Part shown: positions 31,681 to 40,258 of the stretch, one piece after another | Numbering within the stretch: position 1 is the stretch's first letter | Layout: each line of letters begins with the position of its first letter | Source: an uncultured Faecalicoccus sp. | Lineage (GTDB): Bacteria > Bacillota_I > Bacilli_A > Erysipelotrichales > Erysipelotrichaceae | Direction of reading: 5' to 3' | NCBI GenBank assembly: GCA_902497095.1 | Contig: CABVDD010000010.1 | Span: forward strand, 1-55,667 | Length of the DNA: 55,667 nucleotides | The notes under the pieces: model-generated | Told to the model about the DNA's origin: nothing | Seen by the model: the letters and a program-made list of their open reading frames with translations, nothing else | Database searches by the model: none | Translations under genes and position numbers: made by a program

Positions 31681-33042
31681 ATGAAAATTGATGTAAATAA
31701 TTTTACAATAAATGATTATTTAGGTCATGTTTTTGAATGTGATTGTCATAAATCTCATACGACTAATCTTTCTACAGTTCAAATCAAAGACGATGTTAAA
31801 GAAGAAATTGCTCAATTTTTAAAGGCAAATAAATATAAATCTATTTATTTAATTGAAGACGAAAATACCAAGAAAGCATATGGAGAAATATTAGAAAATT
31901 TCTTAAAAGAAAAGGATTTTGTTTTAGATTCTGTGGTTCTAACTGGAGAAGTAGTTCCTGATGAAAAGACAGTATTTGAAATTCTTTTAGGAATGAAACA
32001 AAACTATGATTATATTTTAGGAATAGGTTCAGGTACACTTAATGATTTAAGTAAATTCATTTCTAAAAAAGTAGGGTTAGATTATGGTATTGTTGCTACA
32101 GCTCCAAGTATGGATGGCTTTGCTTCAGTTGGAGCAGCTTTAATTACTAATAATCTAAAAACAACTTATGATTGTCATGTTCCTACTGCTATCTTTGGTG
32201 ATCTTGAAGTTTTGCGAAATGCTCCAATAGACATGATTAAAGCAGGGCTAGGAGATATTATTGGAAAATATAATTGCTTGGTCGACTGGAAAATAGCGCA
32301 TATTATTACAGGAGAATATTATTGTAAAACTATTGTGGACATGGTGTATAAATCCATTAAAGAAGTAGTTGATAATGCAAATGGTGTACTCTCTCGTGAT
32401 AAGAAAGCTATTAAAGCTATTACAGAAGCTCTTATAGAAACTGGAATGGCTATGGGCTTTGTTGGAAATTCTAGGCCAGCTTCTGGTAGTGAACACCATG
32501 TATCTCATTATTGGGAAATGAAGTTTTTGTTTGAGCATAGACCTCCTGTTTTCCACGGAACAAAAGTAGGGCTGGCAACCCCAGGAGTGATAGCGCTATG
32601 GTATGAATTAATTAACCAAAACATTGATTTTGAACAGTGCAAACAAAAAGTAAAATCATTTAATTATCAAGAATGGGAAGCTTTGGTCAAAGATAAATTT
32701 GAGGGAGCAGCAGATGGTGTTTTGGAATTAGAGAAAAGAGCTGGAAAGAATAATATTGAAAATGCTTTAAAACGTATAGATATAATTTCTTCAAAATGGG
32801 GAGAAATTATAGAAGTTGTACAGAACGATTTACCTAAACCAGAATACGTTGTTGAAATTTTAAAGTCAGTTAAAGCTGCTTATCGTCCTGAGCAAGTGGG
32901 GATTGATGAAATGATGACAAAAGATAGTTTGATTTTAGCAAAAGAAGTACGTGTTCGCTATGGATTATTGCAGTTGTTGTGGGATCTAGGTTTATTAGAA
33001 GATTATAGTGATAAATTTGTAGAGTATTATCAGTCAAACTAG
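31681..33042 (+). CDS. sn-glycerol-1-phosphate dehydrogenase family protein (AraM-like)
   Basis: The 453-residue protein has the NAD-binding GIGSGTLNDLSK motif and TAPSMDGFAS, with metal ligands in AGLGDIIGKYN (Asp) and SGSEHHVSHYWEM (His), as in AraM of Bacillus subtilis and archaeal EgsA. AraM interconverts dihydroxyacetone phosphate and glycerol 1-phosphate. ATG 31681 is preferred over GTG 31672 and ATG 31675 because AGGTG lies 6 bases upstream. The next gene encodes a NagD/AraL-type phosphatase; B. subtilis also has araL next to araM in its arabinose operon. Confidence 0.85.
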   Translation: MKIDVNNFTINDYLGHVFECDCHKSHTTNLSTVQIKDDVKEEIAQFLKANKYKSIYLIEDENTKKAYGEILENFLKEKDFVLDSVVLTGEVVPDEKTVFEILLGMKQNYDYILGIGSGTLNDLSKFISKKVGLDYGIVATAPSMDGFASVGAALITNNLKTTYDCHVPTAIFGDLEVLRNAPIDMIKAGLGDIIGKYNCLVDWKIAHIITGEYYCKTIVDMVYKSIKEVVDNANGVLSRDKKAIKAITEALIETGMAMGFVGNSRPASGSEHHVSHYWEMKFLFEHRPPVFHGTKVGLATPGVIALWYELINQNIDFEQCKQKVKSFNYQEWEALVKDKFEGAADGVLELEKRAGKNNIENALKRIDIISSKWGEIIEVVQNDLPKPEYVVEILKSVKAAYRPEQVGIDEMMTKDSLILAKEVRVRYGLLQLLWDLGLLEDYSDKFVEYYQSN

Positions 33043-33052
33043 GAAAATAATT

Positions 33053-33862
33053 ATGCTGACAAATTTAAATGAAATTAGAGAAAGAATGAAAACCATAAAA
33101 GCTTTTATTCTGGATATGGATGGAACGATTTATTTGGGAGATGAATTGTTTTCTTACACGCATGAATTTTTAGATAGAGTATTGAAAACAGGACGAGAAT
33201 ATTATTTCTTTACAAATAATTCATCCAAAGATTTGGATGCTTATATTAATAAATTAGCAAAAATGGACATTCATATCACAGAAAAACAAATGATGGTTTC
33301 TACTGATGTTATACTGCAATATTTAAGTATTCATCATAAAGGTGCTCATTTATATGTTGTAGGAACACCGGCTTTGTTGAGAGCCTTTGAAAAAGCAGGA
33401 TGGGTTTTAGATGAAGAAAATCCAGATGTTGTTATTTTAGGTTTTGATACAACGTTAACTTATAATAAATTAGAAAAAATTTGTACGTTTATTCGTCATG
33501 GCAAGACTTACTATGGAATTAATCCAGATCTAAATTGTCCTATAGAAGGTGGAGAGTTTATTCCTGATTGTGGAAGTATTGCTCGTTGTATTGAATCTAG
33601 TACAGGAGTATACCCAGATTTTTTTGGTAAACCTAGTCCTAAAACTTTAGAATATATTCAAAAAGCAACTGGTTTAGAACCGGAACAAATTGCTATAGTA
33701 GGAGATCGAATGTATACCGATATTGCGGTAGCTGACGGTAGTGATGTAGTTAGTATTCTAGTATTAAGTGGTGAAACGAAAAAAGAAGAAGTTCCAAACA
33801 ATCCAATTCAACCTGATATCATGATCGATAATATTGGAGTTTTATCCAATTTGTTAGACTAA
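33053..33862 (+). CDS. HAD-IIA family sugar phosphatase (NagD/AraL-like)
   Basis: The 269-residue protein has the HAD motifs of subfamily IIA: ILDMDGTIYLGD (nucleophile Asp), FFTNNSS, the GKPSP Lys, and VGDRMYTDI. NagD and AraL dephosphorylate a range of sugar phosphates. It is the last gene of the locus B operon, 10 bases after the AraM-like gene, and is followed by a strong terminator. It may remove toxic side products or finish a pathway that yields a free polyol; this is inference. Confidence 0.9.
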   Translation: MLTNLNEIRERMKTIKAFILDMDGTIYLGDELFSYTHEFLDRVLKTGREYYFFTNNSSKDLDAYINKLAKMDIHITEKQMMVSTDVILQYLSIHHKGAHLYVVGTPALLRAFEKAGWVLDEENPDVVILGFDTTLTYNKLEKICTFIRHGKTYYGINPDLNCPIEGGEFIPDCGSIARCIESSTGVYPDFFGKPSPKTLEYIQKATGLEPEQIAIVGDRMYTDIAVADGSDVVSILVLSGETKKEEVPNNPIQPDIMIDNIGVLSNLLD

Positions 33863-33864
33863 TA

Positions 33865-33928
33865 AAAGACTCTAAGTTTAAAGTAGCCCCCAAACTGGGA
33901 GGTTAGCTTTAAAAACTTAGAGTTTTGT
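33865..33928 (+). terminator. Strong terminator of the locus B operon
   Basis: ACTCTAAGTTT and AAACTTAGAGT form a long stem with an inner AGTAGCC/GGTTAGCT part, followed by TTTTG. Confidence 0.85.
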
Positions 33929-34037
33929 TATTTTAATAGTCACTAAATACATTAAAAAGTCTTTTTAAAATTATAGGATATTTATAATAGAAATGAATTG
34001 TAAACTTAGTTACGCATGTTTATACAGAATTCATTTA

Positions 34038-34046
34038 TGGTACAAT
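34038..34046 (+). promoter_or_regulatory. Extended -10 promoter of the esterase gene
   Basis: TGGTACAAT (34038-34046) is an extended -10 element. The ribosome binding site AAGGAGGTG and ATG 34070 follow at normal distance. Confidence 0.5.
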
Positions 34047-34069
34047 ATTAATGACAAGGAGGTGTTTTT

Positions 34070-34828
34070 ATGATTCGAAAAGAACAGGTTTTTATAACAC
34101 CTTTTTCATCGTATCGTACTTTACATATTCATTTGCCTCAAGATTATAAGAATAGTACCGAAAGGTATCCGGTCATGTATATGTTTGATGGACATAATCT
34201 TTTTAATGATAAGGATGCGACATATGGTACTTCTTGGGGATTAGAAACATTTTTGAATTCTTATGAAAAACCATTCATTATTGTTGGTTTAGAGTGTAAT
34301 CATGAAGGAAATGAAAGACTTTCTGAATTTAGTCCATATACTTTTTCAACTCCATATTTAGGACATATATATGGTAAGGGAGATCAATTGATGGAGTGGA
34401 TGGTAAAAGAATTAAAGCCTTATATTGATTCGCGTTATCGTACAATGCCTTTGCGCGAATGTACTGGTATTGCCGGCAGCAGCATGGGCGGTCTGATGTC
34501 TTTATATGGTATCATTCATTATAATTCGATTTTTTCGAAAGCTGCTTGTCTTTCAAGTGCGGTTTTTGGATGTAAAGAAAAAATTCTTTCTGAATTTCAA
34601 AATGTTGAATTGTCGCCAGATACAAGAGTGTATTTAAGCTGGGGAACAAAAGAATTGGCACAAAATATATTTCAAGCACAGAGAATTAAAGATATGCAGA
34701 TGTTGGCTAATGAATTTACTTTGCGAAATGCCTCAAGTGTTTTTCATTTGATTGAAAATGGGCAGCATAATGAAGCAACATGGGGACAACAAAATAGAGC
34801 AGTATTTGATTATTTGTGGCGTTCATAA
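34070..34828 (+). CDS. Esterase family alpha/beta hydrolase (enterochelin esterase-like)
   Basis: The 252-residue protein has a serine nucleophile elbow GSSMGG (about residue 140), an N-terminal MYMFDGHNLF typical of the putative esterase family PF00756, and a C-terminal GQHNEATW that supplies the catalytic His. There is no signal peptide, so it should act in the cytoplasm. Members cleave esters of many kinds and the substrate cannot be read from the sequence. It is monocistronic. Confidence 0.85.
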   Translation: MIRKEQVFITPFSSYRTLHIHLPQDYKNSTERYPVMYMFDGHNLFNDKDATYGTSWGLETFLNSYEKPFIIVGLECNHEGNERLSEFSPYTFSTPYLGHIYGKGDQLMEWMVKELKPYIDSRYRTMPLRECTGIAGSSMGGLMSLYGIIHYNSIFSKAACLSSAVFGCKEKILSEFQNVELSPDTRVYLSWGTKELAQNIFQAQRIKDMQMLANEFTLRNASSVFHLIENGQHNEATWGQQNRAVFDYLWRS

Positions 34829-35059
34829 CTTTATAAAGCATCAAATAGGATTTGATTGTAGTCTGTTTTTGACATTATACACATGAACATACAGTTTTAT
34901 AGAGGGTAAGAAAAGACAAAATATGAACGCGAGGTAATTAAAAAAAGAATTGTGATATTTATAACATTATTTTTATCAAAATATAACAGAAAAAAAGATA
35001 GTGTATTATAAATATAATTGCATATGTTATTAACTTTCATCAATAAAATTCTAGAAAAT

Positions 35060-35090
35060 AAAGGCTTTCTTATTTGGAAATGCCTTTTTT
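35060..35090 (+). terminator. Orphan terminator-like hairpin
   Basis: AAAGGC (35060-35065) pairs with GCCTTT (35082-35087), with inner TTTC/GGAAA pairing, followed by TTTT. The nearest upstream gene ends 230 bases earlier. Confidence 0.55.
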
Positions 35091-35111
35091 AACTTTTAGA
35101 AAAAGATAATT

Positions 35112-35139
35112 TTGATAATATGAATCATTTGTATAAAAT
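35112..35139 (+). promoter_or_regulatory. Promoter of the acetylation operon
   Basis: TTGATA (35112-35117) and TAAAAT (35134-35139) are 16 bases apart. The leader of about 110 bases contains a short ORF. Confidence 0.5.
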
Positions 35140-35207
35140 ATCCTAAATCTTTTGCCGCTGTAAGTGGTACTTGTGATAAAATAAAGAACAAAAGAGGAAT
35201 GCAGTTT

Positions 35208-35246
35208 ATGAAGTATAAAAATCATAAATCGTATAGTCGGATTTAA
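35208..35246 (+). CDS. Possible 12-residue leader peptide
   Basis: ATG 35208 opens MKYKNHKSYSRI and is preceded by AGAGGA at normal spacing. It ends 12 bases before the ATG of the DUF4358 gene, whose protein also begins MKY. It could couple translation or be a duplicated start region. There is no run of one amino acid that would suggest classical attenuation. Confidence 0.35.
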   Translation: MKYKNHKSYSRI

Positions 35247-35258
35247 GGGGGAATTTAG

Positions 35259-35732
35259 ATGAAGTATGGTTTATGGGCTGCTAAAGGTGTTGTATTTCTT
35301 TTATTAGTTGTATTGATGTTTAATGTCTTTAGTGGTCCTAAAATGAGCAAAGAAGATTTTGGAGTTGTGTTATCTAAAGTACAAGATAACCTAGATTTAA
35401 GCGCTTTGTTGCAGCAGGATAATCAGGCGATACGAAAAAATTTGGGTTTAGATCCAGAAGCGTATGAAAGAATCGCTTATTTTAAAATAGATGATGTAAT
35501 GCAGGCTAATGAGTATGTATTAGTACAGTTTAAAGATACAGATCAAAAAAATTCATTTCAACAAGCTATTGAAAATCGAATTGCAGAACAAACAAATTTA
35601 TATGATGGATATGCACCAGATCAAGTACAGTTACTCAAACAGGCTGTTGTGGATATTCAAGCTAACTATGCATTATATGCAGTAGATTCTAATGCCAAAA
35701 AAATGGATGAGCAATTTTTGAAGAGTTTGTAA
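35259..35732 (+). CDS. DUF4358 domain protein
   Basis: The 157-residue protein has an N-terminal membrane helix (about 7-26) and an extracytoplasmic domain. The DGYAPDQVQLL segment followed by an aromatic-rich ANYALYAV strand is typical of DUF4358. Its biochemical role is not known to me. The domain is regularly found next to MBOAT acyltransferases and AlgX/DHHW-like proteins, as here (gaps of 12 bases). It is probably an accessory part of a surface polymer acylation machine. Confidence 0.75.
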   Translation: MKYGLWAAKGVVFLLLVVLMFNVFSGPKMSKEDFGVVLSKVQDNLDLSALLQQDNQAIRKNLGLDPEAYERIAYFKIDDVMQANEYVLVQFKDTDQKNSFQQAIENRIAEQTNLYDGYAPDQVQLLKQAVVDIQANYALYAVDSNAKKMDEQFLKSL

Positions 35733-35744
35733 GGAGGTGCGCGT

Positions 35745-37106
35745 ATGGTATTTAATTCTTTGATTTTTATATTTTGTTTTTTACCTGTTTCCGTGCTTCT
35801 TTATCGTTTCTTGCCCTCACAACTTTTAAAAAATATCGTTTTATTTATATTAAGTCTTTTGTTCTATGCATGGAACGAACCATACTATGTACTTTTATTG
35901 TTGTTGAGCATCGCATGGAATTACATTAGTGGTTTACAGTTGATGCAGGAAGAAAATGAACGGCATCGAAAGATTATTTTCTGGGTCTCAGTTGCCGTCA
36001 ATCTTTTGATTTTAGGGGCTTTTAAATATACCAATTTTCTTTTGGGAATCATAGGTTTGGAAGGCTTTGATATTTCATTGCCTGTAGGTCTTTCATTTTT
36101 TACTTTTAGTGCTTTATCTTATTTAGCCGATGTTTATAAACAAACAAGTCCGGCACAGAAAAATCCGTTATATTTAGGCTTATATATAGCGTTTTTTGGA
36201 AAGATTACCAGTGGGCCTATTGCGTTTTATCATGATATGGAACATCAGTTTTCTTATCATCCGTTTCAAAAAGAAATGTTTTATTCCGGTATATTATTAT
36301 TTGTTAAAGGTTTGATAAAAAAGGCGCTTTTGGCCGATCAATTTGCACTTGTATTCTCTAGTTTGGCACAAAATACGAGTATGTTAGGGGCCTGGCTTTA
36401 TGCGATCAGCTATATGTTGGAAATTTACTTTGATTTTAGTGGTTATAGTGATATGGCAATTGGTATTTCTCAAATGTTTGGTTTTGAGATAAAGCCAAAC
36501 TTTGATCATCCGTATGTTGCCATTAGCGTACAAGATTTCTGGCGAAGATGGCATATCAGTTTATCAAGATGGTTTCGAGACTATGTCTATATTCCATTAG
36601 GCGGAAATCGTCATGATTATGTGCGGAACATTTTGATTGTTTGGTTTTTGACAGGTTTATGGCATGGTGCTAATTGGACTTTTATCTTCTGGGGTCTTTA
36701 CTATGGAGCTTTTATTTTATTAGAGAAATTTGTACTTCGCCCTATCTTAGAAAAGTTGCCGCGAATTATTGGGCATATTTATACATTGATCGTCGTGTTG
36801 ATAGGCTGGGTTTTCTTTTCCAGCTCGAGTATCACAAACGCATTTCAAACCATTGGTCGCATGTTTCATTTCAGTGAACCGTTCAACGCAGAGGCTTTAT
36901 TTGTATTAACAGGACATCTAATCTTGTTTATTATCGGCATCGTGCTATCAGGAACTCTTTTCGATCGTATTGAAGAGAGATTGTTGCGTGTTCAAGGAAA
37001 TCGTGCTGCATTGGCATTTACGGTTTTATATTTGGCTTTCTTTGGAATCAGTATTGCCTTTGTTGTTGGAAGTACCTATCAGAGTTTTCTGTATTTTGCG
37101 TTCTAG
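35745..37106 (+). CDS. MBOAT family O-acyltransferase (AlgI/DltB-like)
   Basis: The 453-residue protein has about ten membrane segments. It shows the MBOAT core FWRRWHISLSRWFRDYVYIPLGGN and the catalytic-His motif LTGLWHGANW. AlgI/PatA-type members move acyl groups, usually acetyl, across the membrane for transfer to extracellular polysaccharide or peptidoglycan. The following DHHW protein is the likely outside partner that completes the transfer. GGAGGTG precedes the ATG. Confidence 0.92.
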   Translation: MVFNSLIFIFCFLPVSVLLYRFLPSQLLKNIVLFILSLLFYAWNEPYYVLLLLLSIAWNYISGLQLMQEENERHRKIIFWVSVAVNLLILGAFKYTNFLLGIIGLEGFDISLPVGLSFFTFSALSYLADVYKQTSPAQKNPLYLGLYIAFFGKITSGPIAFYHDMEHQFSYHPFQKEMFYSGILLFVKGLIKKALLADQFALVFSSLAQNTSMLGAWLYAISYMLEIYFDFSGYSDMAIGISQMFGFEIKPNFDHPYVAISVQDFWRRWHISLSRWFRDYVYIPLGGNRHDYVRNILIVWFLTGLWHGANWTFIFWGLYYGAFILLEKFVLRPILEKLPRIIGHIYTLIVVLIGWVFFSSSSITNAFQTIGRMFHFSEPFNAEALFVLTGHLILFIIGIVLSGTLFDRIEERLLRVQGNRAALAFTVLYLAFFGISIAFVVGSTYQSFLYFAF

Positions 37107-37118
37107 TTAGGGGATGGG

Positions 37119-38270
37119 ATGAATATGAAAGATAAAATGTCTAAATTATCCAAAAAAATGAGTCCGATTCTTGCGGTTTTTGTTGTAGTTGTGTGTATTT
37201 TAAATTTACTATGGCCTGACTCAAAAATATCTTCTATGGAAAATAGGTCATTACAACAGTTTCCTTCCATCAGCTTATCTTCAATTAATGATGGGCAGTT
37301 TTTTAAAGATTTAGATAACTGGTATTCAGATCAGTTTGTAGGACGTGATAAATGGATCCAGTTAAAATATTTGGTCAGTAAAATGACAGGTGTCAAAAAG
37401 ATTGATGATGTTTATCTTGGAAAAGGTGCATTGATTGAAGATACCAGTGCTGTCAATGAAGAACAAAAGGAAAGAAATATACAAGCTATCAATCAATTTT
37501 GTACAGGTTCTGGAAAAACATCTTATTTCTTACTGGCACCAAATGCGGTAAGCGTACAATCTAATAAACTTCCATCTTTTGCTACACCATTGGATCAGAA
37601 CCAACAAATAGATGATTATTTCTCTAAATTAGATGGTTCTATTCAAAAGATAGATGTTCGAGATTCTTTTAAAAAACATAAAGATGAATACTTATATTAT
37701 AAAACGGATCATCATTGGACATCTTTAGGTAGTTATTATGCTTATCAAGTTTTGGCTTCCAGTATGGGCTTGGAACAAACAAAAAAATCAAATTATAATG
37801 TATACCCGGTTTCCACGGATTTTAAAGGAACATTGTCTGGTAAAGTAGGCAGTGCTTTTATGAAAGATCAGATTGATATTTATGTTCCAAAAGATAATAG
37901 TGAATATATCATGACCAATGAAACAACTGGAAAATCATCTCGTTCTATTTATTCTATGGAAGCTTTAGAAACGAAAGATCAATATACTGTTTTCCTTTCT
38001 GGAAATACGGGACGAATCTCTTTGGAAATGGATAATGACAGTGATCGCCATCTGTTGTTGATCAAAGATTCGTATGCCAATTCTATGATTCAGTTTTTAA
38101 TACCGTATTTTAGAACGATCGATATTATTGATCCTCGATACTATTTTGAAGATGTGTCTAAGTTGTTGGATTCACAACTGATAACGGATATATTGTTTCT
38201 TTACAATTCCAATACATTGATGCAGGATACATCGATTGCGGATTGTTTAAATGCATCTGTTGAGCAATAA
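37119..38270 (+). CDS. DHHW family protein (AlgX/AlgJ-like acetyltransferase partner)
   Basis: The 383-residue protein has an N-terminal membrane helix (about 15-32) and an outside SGNH-hydrolase-like domain. The family-defining DHHW sequence is in YYKTDHHWTSLGSYYAY, and a DSYANS segment further on supplies the serine motif. It probably transfers acetyl groups delivered by the MBOAT protein to a surface polymer. It is the last gene of the operon; a terminator begins directly after the stop codon. Confidence 0.9.
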   Translation: MNMKDKMSKLSKKMSPILAVFVVVVCILNLLWPDSKISSMENRSLQQFPSISLSSINDGQFFKDLDNWYSDQFVGRDKWIQLKYLVSKMTGVKKIDDVYLGKGALIEDTSAVNEEQKERNIQAINQFCTGSGKTSYFLLAPNAVSVQSNKLPSFATPLDQNQQIDDYFSKLDGSIQKIDVRDSFKKHKDEYLYYKTDHHWTSLGSYYAYQVLASSMGLEQTKKSNYNVYPVSTDFKGTLSGKVGSAFMKDQIDIYVPKDNSEYIMTNETTGKSSRSIYSMEALETKDQYTVFLSGNTGRISLEMDNDSDRHLLLIKDSYANSMIQFLIPYFRTIDIIDPRYYFEDVSKLLDSQLITDILFLYNSNTLMQDTSIADCLNASVEQ

Positions 38271-38294
38271 AAGTCGCTTTGGCGACTTTTTTTC
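38271..38294 (+). terminator. Terminator of the acetylation operon
   Basis: AAGTCGC (38271-38277) pairs with GCGACTT (38282-38288) around TTTG, followed by a T-run. Confidence 0.88.
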
Positions 38295-38346
38295 TACAAA
38301 ATTTTTAAAAAATGAGTATAATACGGTCTGTGAAAGAAGGGTATTT

Positions 38347-39696
38347 ATGAAGCATGCAAGACAGATGGATATGGTAAATGGGCCAATCTTTTCAAAATTG
38401 ATCATCTTTTCCATACCGGTCATACTTTCAGGTGTGCTGCAATTATTATTTAATGCAGCCGATGTAATTGTGGTCGGAAGATTTACCGGCAGTAAAGCAT
38501 TGGCGGCAGTAGGCTCTACATCCAGCTTGATTAATTTGCTGATCAATCTGTTTTTAGGAATTTCAATTGGAGCCAATGTATTAGTTGGACAATATATTGG
38601 GGCAAGGGATGAAGAAAATGCCCAAAAAGCTGTACACACAGGAATTTTATTTGCCTTGTTTGGCGGACTTTTCATGGGTGTGTTTGGTTTTTTTGCCGCT
38701 GGAACTTTATTGAACTGGATGGCTACACCTGCCGATGTTTTACCACTGTCGACGATTTATATGCAGATTTATTTTGTAGGGCTGCCTTCTTTATTAATAT
38801 ATGACTTTGGTGCTGCATTATTGCGAGCGGTTGGAGATACTAAACGGCCGTTATATTTTTTAATGATTTCAGGAATGGTCAATGTTGTTTTGAATTTGAT
38901 CTTTGTTATTGCATTTGATTGGGGTGTAGCTGGTGTGGCAACCGCAACGATCATTGCCGAAACGATTAGTGCTGTATTGGTACTCCTTTGTCTACATGCT
39001 CATGAAGGTGCTATTCGACTTCAAAGAAAGAATCTTCATTTTTCATTGGATAAAGGAATCAAAATGGTCAAAATTGGTGTTCCTGCCGGGGTGCAAGGGA
39101 TGTTATTTAGCATATCCAATGTATTGATCCAGTCAAGTGTCAATGGATTTGGATCTATCGTTATGGCAGGCAATACCGCAAGTCTGAATATTGAAAATTT
39201 TGTGTATATTTCTATGAATGCAATTTATCAAACAAATCTAAGTTTTACTTCACAGAATATGGGAGCTAGAAAGTATAAAAGAATTGATAAAATACTTTTA
39301 GAGTGTTTAGGAATTGTTGTATGTGTAGGACTTATTTTAGGCTGGGGTGCTTATTTAGGCGGTGACTTTTTACTGCATATTTATTCTACGGATCCCAAAG
39401 TCATTCAGGTAGGATTGCTTCGGTTATCGTTTATATGCACGACTTATTTTTTATGTGGGATCATGGATGTTTTTGTTGGCAGTTTAAGAGGTATGGGCTA
39501 TTCTATATTGCCGATGTTTGTCTCCATGATGGGAGTCTGTGTATTTCGTATAGTATGGATCTTTACTGTTTTTCAAGCACATAAGGAGCTATCCATCTTA
39601 TACATATCGTATCCTATCTCATGGATACTAACGATTGTGGTAGATATTGTTTGTTATGTATATATAAGAAGATATATTGAAAGGAAGTCAAAATGA
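38347..39696 (+). CDS. MATE family efflux transporter
   Basis: The 449-residue protein has about 12 membrane segments and the N-terminal MATE pattern (MVNGPIFSKLIIFSIPVILSG, then AADVIVVGRFTGSKALAAVGS). MATE proteins export drugs or metabolites using Na+ or H+. ATG 38347 is chosen because AAGAAGGG lies 5 bases upstream; an in-frame ATG at 38251 would overlap the previous gene and its terminator. A TATAAT is present at 38317-38322. The next gene overlaps its stop codon by 4 bases. Confidence 0.92.
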   Translation: MKHARQMDMVNGPIFSKLIIFSIPVILSGVLQLLFNAADVIVVGRFTGSKALAAVGSTSSLINLLINLFLGISIGANVLVGQYIGARDEENAQKAVHTGILFALFGGLFMGVFGFFAAGTLLNWMATPADVLPLSTIYMQIYFVGLPSLLIYDFGAALLRAVGDTKRPLYFLMISGMVNVVLNLIFVIAFDWGVAGVATATIIAETISAVLVLLCLHAHEGAIRLQRKNLHFSLDKGIKMVKIGVPAGVQGMLFSISNVLIQSSVNGFGSIVMAGNTASLNIENFVYISMNAIYQTNLSFTSQNMGARKYKRIDKILLECLGIVVCVGLILGWGAYLGGDFLLHIYSTDPKVIQVGLLRLSFICTTYFLCGIMDVFVGSLRGMGYSILPMFVSMMGVCVFRIVWIFTVFQAHKELSILYISYPISWILTIVVDIVCYVYIRRYIERKSK

Positions 39697-40226
39697 AGCA
39701 GGTCGATTTACGAATCAAAGATGAAAAACGAAAAGCAGAAGGAAAAAGAACACAAGATTTGTTGTGGGAATGGAATCAATGTAATCCGGCATCCCAGAAA
39801 TATAAAGAAATCGTAAAAGAACTATTTTGTGGTCAAATCGGGAAGGAATCGAAAGTGCATACGCCTTTTTATTGTAACTTGGCAAAAAATATTCATATCG
39901 GCAATCGTGTAACGATCATGCCTTATTTTAAATGTATGAGTGCTGGTCAAGTATATATTGAAGATGATGTGCGTATTGCCTTAGATGTTAAAGTGATCAC
40001 AAACAATCATGATTTTTACCAACGTGATATATTGACTGTAGAAGATGTTCATATATGTAAAAACGCATGGATTGGAGCCGGTGCTACAATTTTGCCAGGT
40101 GTAAAAATTGGAGAAAATGCGATCGTAGGCGCAGGCAGTGTAGTGACAAAAGATGTAGAAGCTAATACGATCGTTGTAGGCAATCCAGCTAAACCTATCA
40201 AAAAATTAGATTCAAATCGATTTTAG
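39693..40226 (+). CDS. Sugar O-acetyltransferase (left-handed beta-helix family)
   Basis: The 177-residue protein has hexapeptide repeats (IHIGNRVTIMP, VYIEDDVRIALDV, WIGAGATILPGVKIGENAIVGAGSVVTKDV) and the catalytic-type His in TNNHDF, like maltose and galactoside acetyltransferases (LacA/Maa). It moves acetyl from acetyl-CoA to a sugar hydroxyl. The N-terminal helix differs from classical LacA. The ATGA overlap with the MATE gene implies coupling, hinting that acetylated sugar might be an exported product; this is speculative. Confidence 0.88.
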   Translation: MKQVDLRIKDEKRKAEGKRTQDLLWEWNQCNPASQKYKEIVKELFCGQIGKESKVHTPFYCNLAKNIHIGNRVTIMPYFKCMSAGQVYIEDDVRIALDVKVITNNHDFYQRDILTVEDVHICKNAWIGAGATILPGVKIGENAIVGAGSVVTKDVEANTIVVGNPAKPIKKLDSNRF

Positions 40227-40228
40227 TA

Positions 40229-40237
40229 TGGTATACT
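40229..40237 (+). promoter_or_regulatory. Extended -10 promoter of the HAD hydrolase gene
   Basis: TGGTATACT (40229-40237) is an extended -10 element just after the acetyltransferase stop codon. It gives a leader of about 15 bases. Confidence 0.4.
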
Positions 40238-40258
40238 TTTAAAAAAGTGAGGAAATGT

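Larger units (their letters stand above)
34829..35207. other. Intergenic region with orphan hairpin
   Basis: About 380 bases with no supported ORF. It holds an orphan terminator-like hairpin near 35060-35090 with no gene assigned to it, and a likely promoter at 35112-35139. A TATAAT at about 35014 upstream of the hairpin leaves room for a short RNA, but no -35 box supports it. Confidence 0.4.
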
